From Populus alba (taxonomy: Eukaryota > Streptophyta > Magnoliopsida > Malpighiales > Salicaceae), in the NCBI RefSeq assembly GCF_005239225.2, contig NC_133292.1:11991965-12055964 (forward strand): DNA of 64,000 bases. Direction: 5' to 3'. Below the pieces are notes generated by a model, which worked only from the letters and a program-made list of their open reading frames with translations, was not told the DNA's origin and did no database searches. The position numbers and the translations under genes were made by a program. Positions 38,384 to 49,800 of this stretch are shown here, piece after piece (positions within the stretch are counted from its first letter, which is position 1; each line of letters starts with the position of its first letter).

Positions 38384-38865
38384 CATGATTTTCTTTGCCC
38401 CTCCAATCTCTCAAGCTGAGGGGTCACTTGTTTTGCCTCCAGTAATATTGTTCGGGGGCTTTCGGCTGGGGATTTCTTTATGCCTCTCCATCTCCCAAGC
38501 TGCAAGCTGATGGCTCATTTTGTTTTAGCTCCAGTAATATGGTTTGGGTTTGGAGACTTTCAGCTGGGGATGCCATTGCCTTCTCTTGGCTTGGACTGCC
38601 CTGCCAGCTGTTGCTGCGCTTGGGTCAAGCTGGTTCGCACTCTTTCTTTTGGGTTTTCTTTTGCTCTGGTTTGGTTTGCTGTGTTTTGCCTCTGGCTGGT
38701 TTCATCTGGCTCGGGTTGATTTTGGTTTTGGGCAGTTGTCAAAGTTGGGTCAGAAAATTGAGGTTGCATTCTCGGCTTTTCCTCTGGCTTAGCTCTTGGC
38801 GTTTGGGAGAATGGGTTTTCCATGCAATGGCTCGTTTGTTTACCGGCCGGGCCTCGTTTGAAACC
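38384..38865 (+). other. GC-richer, G/T-skewed island with an imperfect internal duplication
   Basis: Sharply different from its AT-rich surroundings. An approximately 90-bp unit is repeated imperfectly (38398-38480 and 38481-38575): both contain CTCCAGTAATAT and TTTCAGCTGGGGAT-like words. Three long open frames overlap on the plus strand and one on the minus, which here reflects low stop-codon content rather than genes. It ends exactly where the upstream duplication (copy B) starts. Possibly transposon-borne DNA; origin unknown. Confidence 0.5.
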
Positions 38866-38869
38866 AGAT

Positions 38870-40285
38870 AAGTTATGTCTTTTTATCTATAAGTAAAGGA
38901 AACGGTTAGTTTATTTTGTAATTCCTTTATATATTTGGACCCTATTCATTCCTCGTAAATAAATTAGACTAAACCTAGTAATCAATAAAATATTAAATTA
39001 ATAAAAAATAAAATAGAGTGTAAATTTTAAGCTTAATTTTTTTTAAAAAATTAATATAAATTATATTTTAATATATTACTAAATTATTGAGATGGAATGA
39101 TACATCAAGTCTTGATGGAAGAAATATCTCTTCTCTTCAATGACGGTGGGGCTTCTTTCCGTCACAGCCTCGCGCATTCAGATCAGAGATGTGACATAAC
39201 CAACTACCCGCTAGATTTGGCTTCGATTATGATGAGGTTAGGGCCCCACACTTTATTTTTTTCATAAATCAGAAATAGAGCACAACGGTCGACCCGTTTC
39301 ACTTTTTTGTGGACCACGGGGATTCTTCCATCCTCTGTTCTGAAATTTGAAAAATGCATACACTACTTTATTACTATATTAAAAAAATTAAATTGTTTTT
39401 AGAATGAAAAACGTGGATGCTCTCTGTTACCTTCTTTTTTTCTTCTTCTTTTTTTAATATGAAATTAATGATATTTTATAGAGTCAATTAAACTTAATAA
39501 CTTAAGTTATTAGGTGAAGTTTTAAAATATAATTGTGAAAGTTTTTTTGAGTTAAATTTATATAGACACATATTATTTTGTGTATAATTTTTATCAAATA
39601 AATAAAAATAGTAAAATTTAAATTTAAATTATCAAGATTTTAATACTATATTAAAAAATTAATTTAATCTAATAGATGAGATTTTAAAATATAATTTATA
39701 TTATTTTTTAATAAAAAATTCAAGAATCAATTAATAGAAGCTTCCATGATGAGATATTTTATAATTAATTGCTACAGGAATAAATGAACTATAATTCCTC
39801 CATTTCTTTTCCCTCCTCTCCTGTGGTTTTAGGGGTGAGTATTGCCGGACAAGATGATTTGCCAGGAAGTACTAGAGAAATGATAGATCATCTACAAGGA
39901 TCTTACCATGCCCGCAATTTTATTTTATTTTAATATTTTATGTGAATTATCTTGTTGTCGATTTTAGAATCTTTTTGGGATTGCCTTTTCTGGAAAAGTT
40001 TTATTTGCTGTATTAGGAAAGAACATGGATAAGACGTGAGAGGAGGAGAAAAGAGGAGGGAGGGTGACCGATCTTTTCTATTGTAGCTTGTAAGAAAAGC
40101 ATACAAAACAGCAAACTAATGAGTTTTAATACTATCCAATCAATTGCATTGCATAGTTGAATTCGGATCGAACCCTAGCTGATAGTGTTTACATTTTGGA
40201 TCGGCTAGCATTCCATTTCAACAACCATAATTTATCTTAGATATTTTTTAACATTACAAATACAATATTTATAAATTAAAGAGTG
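38870..40285. repeat. Orphan copy of the CCD4 upstream region (copy B)
   Basis: The counterpart of 36549-37950. It lies in the same orientation but has no CCD coding sequence next to its proximal end, where the G/T-skewed island 38384-38865 sits instead. An antisense TRIM-like copy (39475-39717) interrupts it. Confidence 0.85.
39475..39717 (-). mobile_element. Second TRIM-like element, reverse orientation, decayed
   Basis: The reverse complement matches the element at 38092-38383 through both terminal repeats and the interior. AATAACTTAAGTTATTAGGT (near 39496) matches one repeat, TAATTTATATTATTTTTTAA (39689-39708) matches the other, and TTTATCAAATAAATAA lies between. It is more diverged, and the primer-binding site reads as a degenerate AATACTA. 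It lies inside upstream copy B and has no counterpart in copy A. Confidence 0.65.
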
Positions 40286-40349
40286 AAATTTTAGTTTATC
40301 GTTTTGATTTCATGAAAGATTATGAATTCATAGTTAAAAGAGTGAATTC

Positions 40350-40905
40350 ATTTGTAGTATAAAAGTGTATTTGGTTAAAAATACTTTTAAAATTGAGATT
40401 ATAAAATAATTTTAAAATATATATATTAATATTGATAATTTTTAATTTAAATATTGTGGATTTAATTATTGTTATTATATCATGAAATAAATCATTCTTT
40501 ATATATAATATTTTTATTATTCCATGAAACTATCTATAATTTCATTACGTACAAAATACATCCGACAAGAACTTACAATTTCCATAATTTTTTAAGCGTG
40601 TAATAAAATTAGATAAAATATTATCAAGTATAAAATTCATTATAAACTAGTTTTTAAAAAAAAAAATTAACACACTAAAAAAAAAAGAATTCACGCAATG
40701 CAAGTGAACAATGCATTTACCATGAACAATGTAAGAAAAGCAAGGAATTCTTGCTTTTCTTTAACTACGTTTTCAACGCAAAAAACAAGAGGGATCCATG
40801 AACAATATATTATTTTTTTTATTACCAGACGGCTAGAAACTGCGTTTTAATTAAAACGCAGCCGTAGCCGCACAAACAAACAGGCTCTGAGTCAATTTCT
40901 TGAAT
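40350..40905 (+). mobile_element. Non-autonomous DNA transposon copy (hAT-like MITE family, copy 1)
   Basis: Shares, in opposite orientation, much of the element at 53950-54740: GTGTATTTGGTTAAAAATAC start, ATTATTCCATGAAACTAT-like interior, and GTGAACAATGCATT words. It has a strong hairpin ACTGCGTTTTAATTAAAACGCAG near the right end. No coding capacity. The superfamily is a guess from the TTTGGT-type termini. Confidence 0.5.
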
Positions 40906-41229
40906 AATGGAAGCGCAGTACATCCCTTTAAATTTTGATTTTTTAAAATTTTTATTTAAAATAAATTTTATTTTTATAATATTAGATTATTTTAATAGAT
41001 TAATATTAAAAATAATTTTTTTAAAAAAATATTTTAATATATTTTTAAATAAAAACCACTTTAAATCATCACTCTACGTAAATATATTTATACTTTAAAC
41101 AACGAATTCACCTGTAGTACAAGTCAATAAATCTAAAGAAAGAAAAAACCGTGCGGTGATAACGTGAAATAATGTTCAAGGCCTGTTACAGTAGCAAATA
41201 AATTACAATGCAAAGGAGAGGAAGGAAAT

Positions 41230-42400
41230 GAAGAACTTACATACCTGCAGACGAAGCCGACTGCACTGGTGCACTGTCTGATCGGGTGCTCTCTCCTCTG
41301 TGTCTTGCTTTCCTCCTGTCTTCTCTTGTTCTTTCTTTCTGGCTTTGTTTTTCTTGTTATCTCTGTCTCTCTTTGTTCTCTGTTTTTCGTCCTTTCTGAC
41401 TTTTCACCCGATTTCTGCTGTTCGTCCCTCTGAGTTTTTTTTTTTTCTGTTCGTCCCTCTGGTTTTTCTCTGGTTTTTTTTCCTCCTTTTTTTTGTTTTT
41501 TCATTTTTCTTTCTACTGTGATCTTCTCCTGGAATGCTTTGTTTCTGGTGCAGTTACTGCTGAAGATGGAGCTTTGGAGCTGCTGCTGAAGACGAAGCCG
41601 AGGGCGTGCTGCAGGAATACACAAGTCTTCCCTTTTGTTTTTCACTTATCTTCCTCTTCGTCATGGCCTTTCTCTGGCTTTTATATAAAGCCAGAGAATG
41701 CCATGCGGTCGCCCAGCTAATGAAACGGACTCGCATGACCGTTACTGTAGTAATGAAGACGCATCATGGGGCAGGCGAGGCGTCTGTTTTCCATTCTGGT
41801 CCGATGAAGCGAAGAGCATGAACAATGTTATTTGAAACGGCGCTGTTTTTGGGATAGGAATGGCCATTTGCAGTTTGGTCACAAAAGTCGTGAAATTGTG
41901 TATCCCGGCCCCCTTATTCAGGAAACTCCACTTTCAATTTCACCCCTGGCTAAATTGCAATTGGACCCCTAGAGCTTAGTGAAATTCACAAAACAGTCTT
42001 TGGTATCTGAACTATTCAATTCAATTTTTAATTGACTCTTCAGCTTTTAATTGTTTCAAAATTACCCCTGAAAAAATCAATTAAGTGCCCTACGGTACTT
42101 TTTATTTTTCACTTTGGTCTTTGGACTTTAATTTCTTGTAATTGTGACCCAAATCAACTCCAAACTTTCATATTCTTTAATTAAGTCCTTGATGGCATTA
42201 ATTAATTAAATAAAAGTTTAATTGAGTCCCCCAAACTTGTTAATTCTTCCAATCCTTAATCAAATTGACCCCCAAATTTATTTATTTTTCCAATTAAAGA
42301 CTTAAAAATTAATTTTTCTTACAATCAAACCCTTCATAAAACTCAATTAATCTTTCAATAAAATCTAATTGAGTCCTTAAAACCTCTGGTTTAATGGTTG
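41230..42400. mobile_element. Possible solo LTR / retrotransposon remnant
   Basis: A pyrimidine-rich tract (about 41285-41520) is followed by a TATA-like TTTTATATAAAGCC (about 41679) and then sequence made of short clauses such as AATTGGACCCCTAGAGCTTA and TAAGTCCTTGATGGC, typical of degenerate plant LTRs. An imperfect internal repeat (GACGAAGCCGA at about 41249 and 41590) was also seen. The 170-codon minus-strand frame here is Lys/Arg/Glu-rich because it translates the tract, and I do not call it a gene. Confidence 0.35.
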
Positions 42401-43762
42401 TGTCTATGCTAGTTCTGTTTTCTGTGTGGGCGGTGCTTGCGAGAGGGTAAGCTTAGCTTTTGGGGCATTAATAGCCTCTCTAAGCTAGATATATTATTGT
42501 TTATGGCTTTCCATGTCCAATTAGAAAATCTGAAGTTCCAATAAAAAATCTCAAAACACTCTGTATTCTTGAAAAGGTTGCGTCAGATCTTCTTTGTTCA
42601 AGGTCAAAATCTAATGATGTATATAAAAATCAAAATCAACCTATAACAAGATAAAAATATATAAAAATCAATACTCAAAGTATTCCTTCACTATATATAC
42701 AATGACTCTCAATCTAGCCTCTACGAGTATCTTTTAAATTAGGTCTGCACACCTTCCATTCAAATTCATTACCAGAAATTTTGTCCAAAAAAATTAAAAT
42801 CCTTTTAAATTTATGTTTCTTAAATAATTAACATTAGATAGAACTATTGATTGATGTGCATATTATTATTAAATATATCTCCACTCGGCAAATAAACTTA
42901 AGACTTGATCGAAATTTCAAAAAATATATTTGAAAATTGATATGGTATAACCTAATTAAAAATTTGAGATAACCTGAGACTCGATTAACTTAGACAATAA
43001 TTATTAGTTTTTTAAATTTTATTTTAAAATGATATTATTTGATTTTTTAATTTTATTTTCATGTTAACTTATTTAACCTATGGTTCAAATCGGATTTAAT
43101 AACAATAGACACACATGAAGGGTTAAGAAAATTTTCATTCTAAAGATTTGATTTAATATAAATGTGCTTTATGGACTTGAACCGGATTTGGCAGTTGATT
43201 TAATAAAAATATTCCCTCCTAAGAAATATTCATGAGATTATTATTATTATTATATTACCATCTGTATGGGCTTAATTCAGGCCTTAATATCAGCCCAGCC
43301 CAAAAAACACAAGCCCTAAACTACATTCATTAGGCTGCCATGTGCTCCTATCAAGAAGTTTCACTCTCCACCGCCTGAGACACTCAAAGAAGGAAACCAT
43401 CTCTGCCCTAGTCTCTATTTTACAGCGCCGTAAACAGCCACCGTCACTGGTATCTCTCTCTCCCTTTTCTAATTATGCTTTCAAGAACACAGTCATATAG
43501 GGAAATAACAAGAACAACAACATCAAGAAAATCCAGGGTTTCTCCGATCCTCCATAGAAAAGAACCTAACAGACATAAAAAATATCTTATTGTTATACAC
43601 CCCCTTTGCCTTATATAGTGGTCCTATATACTTTCTTAGACAAATTCCTAACTTGGGTTTTTCTTGTCTTGTCTAATTCAGTGGTTCTTGTTTGTTTTTG
43701 TTTTTGGTTTTTTTTTTTTGCTGTTGTTAAATTGTTGTTGAAGTTTGTTTTAGGGTTTTAAG
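42401..43762. promoter_or_regulatory. EFL1 upstream region, with a possible leader intron
   Basis: AT-rich DNA gives way at about 43260 to more balanced sequence that should hold the EFL1 promoter and 5' UTR. A donor-like site (CACTG/GTATCT, intron start 43450) and a T-rich tract ending TTTGTTTTAG/GG (43753) just before the ATG could bound a leader intron. No coding exon seen. Confidence 0.35.
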
Positions 43763-46700
43763 ATGGGTGATTTTGATGATACCCGAAATATACGAAACAT
43801 GTGCATACTAGCACATGTTGATCATGGCAAGACAACTCTTGCTGACCATTTAATTGCTGCAACGGGTGGGGGTTTGCTTCACCCTAAATTAGCTGGGAAA
43901 CTTAGGTTTATGGATTTTCTTGATGAGGAACAAAGGCGTGCGATAACGATGAAGAGCTCGTCGATTTCTCTTCATTATAAGGATTATTCAGTCAACCTTA
44001 TAGATTCACCTGGTCATATGGATTTTTGTAGTGAGGTTTCGACTGCTGCGAGGTTGAGTGACGGGGGATTGGTTTTGGTTGATGCTGTTGAGGGGGTACA
44101 TATACAGACGCATGCTGTTTTGCGTCAAGCTTGGATTGAGAAGCTTACACCTTGTTTAGTGCTTAATAAGATTGATAGGTTGATATGTGAGTTGAAAATG
44201 AGTCCGATGGAAGCCTATAATCGGTTGGTGAAGATTGTTCATGAGGTGAATGGGATAATGAGTGCTTATAAATCGGAGAAGTATTTGTCTGATGTTGATT
44301 CAATACGTGCTGGGCCCTCTGGTGAGGGTGAAGATGAGAATCTTGAGTTTATAGAGGATGACGAGGAGGACACTTTTCAACCACAGAAAGGGAATGTGGC
44401 ATTTGCTTGTGCACTGGATGGGTGGGGTTTTACTATTCATGAGTTTGCTGAGTTTTATGCCACAAAGCTTGGAGCAAGTTCAGCTGCATTGCAGAAGGCT
44501 CTCTGGGGTCCTAGGTATTTCCATCCAAAGACAAAGATGATTACGGTGAAGAAGTTTGTGGATGCAGGCAGCAGGGAGCGTCCTATGTTTGTGCAGTTTG
44601 TGCTGGAACCACTGTGGCAGGTTTACCAATCTGCTTTAGAGCCTGATGGGAATAAAGGCTTACTCGAGAAAGTCATAAAATCATTTAATTTGAATGTACC
44701 ACCCCGTGAGCTTCTGAATAAGGATCCAAAGGCTGTGCTGCAATCTGTTATGAGTCGCTGGCTTCCTTTGTCAGATGCAATTTTGTCGATGGTTGTGAAT
44801 TGCATGCCGGATCCAATTGCAGCTCAATCCTTTCGGATATCACGTTTGATTCCCAAGAGAGAAGTTTTGCTTGATGGGGTCGACTCTAGTGCTCTTGCAG
44901 AGGCAGATCTTGTTAGAATGTCTATTGAGGTTTGTGATTCCAGTCCTGAAGCACCTTGTGTTGCTTTTGTATCCAAAATGTTTGCTGTCTCATCAAAATT
45001 GTTACCTCAAAGGGGTTTGAATGGGGAGATTCTGAGCAATTTTAGTGATGAAAATGGAAACAGTGAATCAGATGAGTGTTTCCTTGCATTTGCTAGAATT
45101 TTTAGCGGGGTTCTTTGTTCTGGACAAAGAGTCTTTGTGCTTTCAGCATTGTATGACCCATTGAAGGGGGAGTCAATGCAGAAGCACATACAGGTGGCTG
45201 AGCTGCACTCGTTGTATCTAATGATGGGTCAAGGCTTGAAACCAGTGCCTTCTGCAAAGGCTGGGAATGTTGTGGCGATCCGAGGCCTTGGCCAGCATAT
45301 ATTGAAAAGTGCAACTCTATCATCCACCAAAAACTGCTGGCCTTTCTCAAGCATGGCATTCCAGGTGGCCCCAACTCTGAGAGTTGCTATTGAGCCTTCT
45401 GATCCAGCTGATACTGGTGCTCTGATGAAAGGTTTGAAGCTTCTGAACCGGGCTGATCCATTTGTAGAGGTTACTGTTTCCTCTAGAGGGGAACATGTTC
45501 TGGCTGCTGCTGGAGAAGTTCATCTGGAAAGGTGCATTAAGGATTTGAAAGAGAGGTTTGCAAAAGTGAGCCTGGAAGTCTCTCCACCTCTTGTGTCCTA
45601 TAGGGAGACTATTGAGGGAGAAGCGTCCAATATGTTAGACAACCTGAAATCATCAACTAGAAGCTCAGATTATGTCGAGAAGATGACACCGAATGGAAGA
45701 TGTGTTGTTCGTGTGCAAGTCATGAAACTTCCATCTGCACTAACCATGGTGCTTGATAAAAGCACTGATCTACTAGGAGATATTATCGGTGGTAAGCTGG
45801 GGCAGTCAGCTAGCAACTTGGAAACAGAGAGATCAAACATTGTGCAAGATGAGAGTCCAATTGAAGCTCTAAAAAAACGTATAATGGGTGCTGTGGAGAG
45901 TGACATTTTGTCATTGAGTAAGAAGGACAAGGATCGAGCTGAAAAGTACAAACTTAAATGGCAAAAGTTTTTAAAGAGGATCTGGGCACTTGGACCGAGA
46001 CAAGTTGGCCCTAACATCCTCTTCACTCCTGATTCCAAAAGCTTGAACAGTGATTCCTCGGCTCTCGTACGGGGTTCCCCTCATGTTTCTGAAAGGTTGG
46101 GGTTGGTGGAATGTTCTGGTAATGGTGAAATGCCTGCTGACACATCCTCAGAAGAGCTCAGTGCATTATACAGGGAAGCAGAGAGTCTTCAGAACAGTGT
46201 AGTGTCTGGATTTCAACTAGCAACAGCAGCTGGCCCCTTATGTGATGAACCAATGTGGGGATTGGCTTTTGTTGTTGAGGCCTGCATAAATCCTTTGGCT
46301 GAGAAATTGGATGATTCCGAGTCTAATCAACAATCTGAGCAGTATGCGATCTTCACTGGACAGGTAATGACAGCTGTGAAAGATGCATGTAGATCAGCTG
46401 TACTTCAGAAGAAACCTCGGCTTGTTGAAGCAATGTATTTTTGTGAGTTGAACACCCCACCTGAATATCTGGGCTCTATGTATGCTGTGCTTAATCAGAA
46501 ACGAGCCCAGGTCTTAAACGAGGAAATGCAGGAAGGATTTGCACTTTTCTCGGTTCAAGCATACGTCCCAGTTTCTGAGAGCTTTGGTTTCGCTGAAGAT
46601 CTTAGAAGAAAGACTGCGGGGGCTGCAAGTGCTCTTCTTGTACTGAGTCACTGGGAAGAACTTTCTGAGGATCCTTTCTTTGTACCTAAAACAGAAGAGG

Positions 46701-46849
46701 AGATTGAAGAGTTTGGAGATGGTTCTAGTGTTCTTCCTAACACAGCAAGAAAGCTCATTGATGCTGTAAGGCGGCGGAAGGGCCTCCCTGTGGAGGAAAA
46801 AGTAGTCCAGTTTGCAACTAAACAGAGGACCCGTGCTCGTAAAGTGTAG
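43763..46849 (+). CDS. EFL1: Elongation factor-like GTPase 1 (EFL1/Ria1), 60S ribosome maturation
   Basis: EF-2-like cytoplasmic GTPase which, with SBDS, releases the anti-association factor eIF6 from pre-60S subunits. 1028 residues in a single exon; relatives in plants are about 1000-1020 and yeast Ria1 about 1100. G1 AHVDHGKT at residues 17-24; switch I region ITMKSSS at 61-67; G3 DSPGH at 81-85; G4 NKID at 135-138. The acidic insert ENLEFIEDDEEDTFQ (about 193-207) and long insert in domain II are EFL1 hallmarks that distinguish it from eEF2. It also lacks eEF2's diphthamide-loop histidine context near the C-terminus. The end is basic (KQRTRARKV). The protein begins MGDFDDTRNIRNMCILAHVD, as expected. 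A poly(A)-signal-like AATAAA follows at about 46930. The Arabidopsis counterpart is, from memory, AT3G22980. Confidence 0.95.
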   Translation: MGDFDDTRNIRNMCILAHVDHGKTTLADHLIAATGGGLLHPKLAGKLRFMDFLDEEQRRAITMKSSSISLHYKDYSVNLIDSPGHMDFCSEVSTAARLSDGGLVLVDAVEGVHIQTHAVLRQAWIEKLTPCLVLNKIDRLICELKMSPMEAYNRLVKIVHEVNGIMSAYKSEKYLSDVDSIRAGPSGEGEDENLEFIEDDEEDTFQPQKGNVAFACALDGWGFTIHEFAEFYATKLGASSAALQKALWGPRYFHPKTKMITVKKFVDAGSRERPMFVQFVLEPLWQVYQSALEPDGNKGLLEKVIKSFNLNVPPRELLNKDPKAVLQSVMSRWLPLSDAILSMVVNCMPDPIAAQSFRISRLIPKREVLLDGVDSSALAEADLVRMSIEVCDSSPEAPCVAFVSKMFAVSSKLLPQRGLNGEILSNFSDENGNSESDECFLAFARIFSGVLCSGQRVFVLSALYDPLKGESMQKHIQVAELHSLYLMMGQGLKPVPSAKAGNVVAIRGLGQHILKSATLSSTKNCWPFSSMAFQVAPTLRVAIEPSDPADTGALMKGLKLLNRADPFVEVTVSSRGEHVLAAAGEVHLERCIKDLKERFAKVSLEVSPPLVSYRETIEGEASNMLDNLKSSTRSSDYVEKMTPNGRCVVRVQVMKLPSALTMVLDKSTDLLGDIIGGKLGQSASNLETERSNIVQDESPIEALKKRIMGAVESDILSLSKKDKDRAEKYKLKWQKFLKRIWALGPRQVGPNILFTPDSKSLNSDSSALVRGSPHVSERLGLVECSGNGEMPADTSSEELSALYREAESLQNSVVSGFQLATAAGPLCDEPMWGLAFVVEACINPLAEKLDDSESNQQSEQYAIFTGQVMTAVKDACRSAVLQKKPRLVEAMYFCELNTPPEYLGSMYAVLNQKRAQVLNEEMQEGFALFSVQAYVPVSESFGFAEDLRRKTAGAASALLVLSHWEELSEDPFFVPKTEEEIEEFGDGSSVLPNTARKLIDAVRRRKGLPVEEKVVQFATKQRTRARKV

Positions 46850-49800
46850 AATTTGTTAACCAAATATTATCACAAGCTAGTAACAGATAGACAGACATTT
46901 TACATTCTTTGCTGGGCACTCTTTCCTTTAATAAAGTTTATCCTTTTTTAGCATAAAAATTACAGAATCTTGTCACTGGCTTTCTCCCATCCTTCCTTGG
47001 TTTGTGCAGATCAATACTCTCTTCGTTGGTAGTCCACGAACTCCCACAAAATAAATCCTTAATATAGCATAGGGGATTTTATGATGTTTGAGAAATGTTG
47101 CAAGGACAATAAATAAAGATAATAGATGCAAGAAATATGGAAAAGAATATTTTTGTTTTGTCAGTGAATTCAAATGCTTACTTGTTGACCCATGAGCGTT
47201 TCTATATCTCTAGATTTCGATTACTTGTATCTCTAGATTACGACACCTTGTATGGAGTAGATGAGAAATTTGATTCACGAGGTGCTTGGCATTAAGGTTA
47301 AATTTATTTTTCATTAAAATTTGATTTTTTTAAAAATTAAATTTTTTAGCAGTTTTTTATCGTTTTGATTTATTGATATCAAAAATATTTTTTTTAAAAA
47401 AATATTTTTTTAATATATTTTCAAATAAAAAATATTTTTAAAAACAATGTTTATCATAATTTTTAAAACTATTATGTGAGATAATAACACTGGCCTAGAT
47501 AGGCATTACGACCATCTTTTAAATCTAGTTAAGATTCAACATTAAATGTTAAATTAACATAAACTAAATTATATGGATAAGGTACTGTATATTAGGTGTA
47601 AATTATTGTAAATTATAATAGTGGATTTATGTTTATTCCTTTAAAAACACTCATCAAACTTGCTTACAGGTATAAAATTGTATTTTCACGAGGTTTATTT
47701 GTTATTTTAAATTTATCGAGGAGCATCTGTCATTTTCTAACTTTTTTGTACAAAAAATTTATTTTAATACCCTAAAAAACAAAATATCACTATATCCAGA
47801 GGCATTCTTGTTTTTTCACTTTTTTGAGCATGTTGTAATGACTTTATTGCTTTAAAATCAAAGTTCTCAAAACATCTTCACAAGGGTGAATTTGTCATTT
47901 CATAATGGTCTTTTTCACAATAATTATTTAGTCACGAGAGTAATATTATCTTTTAATATATATATAAAATGACAAGCTGTTGACGCGTGCAAGAAACATG
48001 TCACCCATTTTGCCGCCTTCGAGTAGCGGTGTGGTTGACTCTGGTAGTGGAAAAAATTCTTTTACCATGTTAATTGAGGCATGTCAACATTCTCTTCTTG
48101 CTTGGAAAGCATATGTATAATGATTATGTCTAGTTTGGTGATGGTTCGATTTTCTTTTCTCCATTTCATTTCTCTCTCTCCTACCTCGTTTTATGCAATG
48201 TCCATGAAAAAAATCACAAAAGCCCTTGAATTATTTTTTCACTTCGTAATTTAATTCATCTTCTTTGAATTGCAATTGTTTTATTTTAAAAAACTACTTC
48301 GAATTAAAAAAAAAAATTCAATTATATCCTCCTTTAGTTTGTCATCTCTCAAATTTAGTTCCTGTTTTTTTTTTTCAAATGACTTAAAAGTTTTATTTAT
48401 TTCTTGCTAGTCATCCTCATTCCTTTTGTTTTCGAATTTGGTCATCATTTAGGCTTATTCCTCTTGCGTCCGAACCCGATTTTGTTGGGTTAAGCATTTT
48501 GATAATGAGTCCTAACAAAGGATTCAAGAGCATTAGGTCTAGAAGGAGGACCCAATGTTCTTGGGTTTTTGAATATTATCATTTGTCTTATAAATATTAT
48601 TATTTGTATTATAATTAATAATATTATAATTAAAAATAGTATTGTTTGTATTATACATATTATTATTATTATTATTTTAATTAATATTATTATAAAATAA
48701 TTAATAAATTTGGAAAAAAATTATTATTATTATTATTATTATTAAATTTATAAAATACTATTATTACCATTGAAGAAAAACCATCATTTTTTTTTAAAGA
48801 TTAAAAACTTTAATTCAAAGTATTCATATAAAAAACATAATTATTTGCATTATAAATATTATTATTTTTATTATAATTCTAAATATCAATATCAAAAATA
48901 TTATAATTTTTGTTATAAATATTATCCAATCACGTAAGTCTTTGCTTTTCGAATGTCTCTACAATACCAATATTTTTCACACAACTCATTCTATTTTGTC
49001 TTCTAAGTTTTTTATCACCAACATAATTTTTTTTCCGTCATAAAATATTGTCTTCTTCACACCTTCAGTTTCTATTATTTATCTATGGTTCGTAATTATA
49101 ACACCATTGAATTTTTTTATATAACCCGTGTCAGTGAGCAGACATGCCATCTGGTTTAAAAAGTATTTAAGGTAGCATGAATCAAAATTTTGGGTTTGAG
49201 CATTGGCATCCCAAACTTGATTAATGTTTTTCACTTAGAAATGTATTAAAATAATATTTTTTTTAAAAAAAATTATTTTTGATATTAACGTATTAAAATG
49301 ATCTAAAAATATCAAAAACATATTAATTTAAAATAAAGAAAAAAATTAAAAATATTTTTAAATTTTTTTAAAAAATATTTTTAAAGCGCAAAATCAAATA
49401 ATTGAGTGAATTGGATTTTTTTTTTTTGAAAAACGTGTCACCAGCTCTGGGTCCCATTGACAACGATTGCGCCCGAACCTAATAGAAGAAATCTCGTTCA
49501 AACGTAGCATACTGGACAGGATGTGTGACCCATGATGCCCTGGGCAAGTGGGTTCGTGAGCTTTGTTTTGTGGTTTGTGAACAGAGACGGTGAGACACCT
49601 GGGCCAACCTTAAACCCATATCCAGTGAGTTGAACACAGGGCAGCGGACATGAGATTCTAATGAGTGAATTTCTACTACTATAGGGTGGCCATGACCTTT
49701 TTGACGAAAATGGAATGCCAAAACCAAGTTTTGCTGATCATTGGAAAGGGGAAAAAATGGTATTTACTCAGACTTAGGTTTAGCAGATGCTTGGAATTCT

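Noticed and set aside
38480..38871. Several overlapping open frames of 79-110 codons
   Set aside because: All frames are open because the island lacks stop codons; composition is Trp/Leu/Phe/Ser from TTG/TGG words, not protein-like.
41133..41645. 170-codon minus-strand frame rich in Lys, Arg, Glu
   Set aside because: A translation of the pyrimidine tract; no conserved segment.
45670..46038. Minus-strand 122-codon frame
   Set aside because: Antisense of the EFL1 coding exon.
48590..48760. Considered a CRISPR-like or satellite array
   Set aside because: Simple (ATT)n microsatellite runs without unit-spacer structure.
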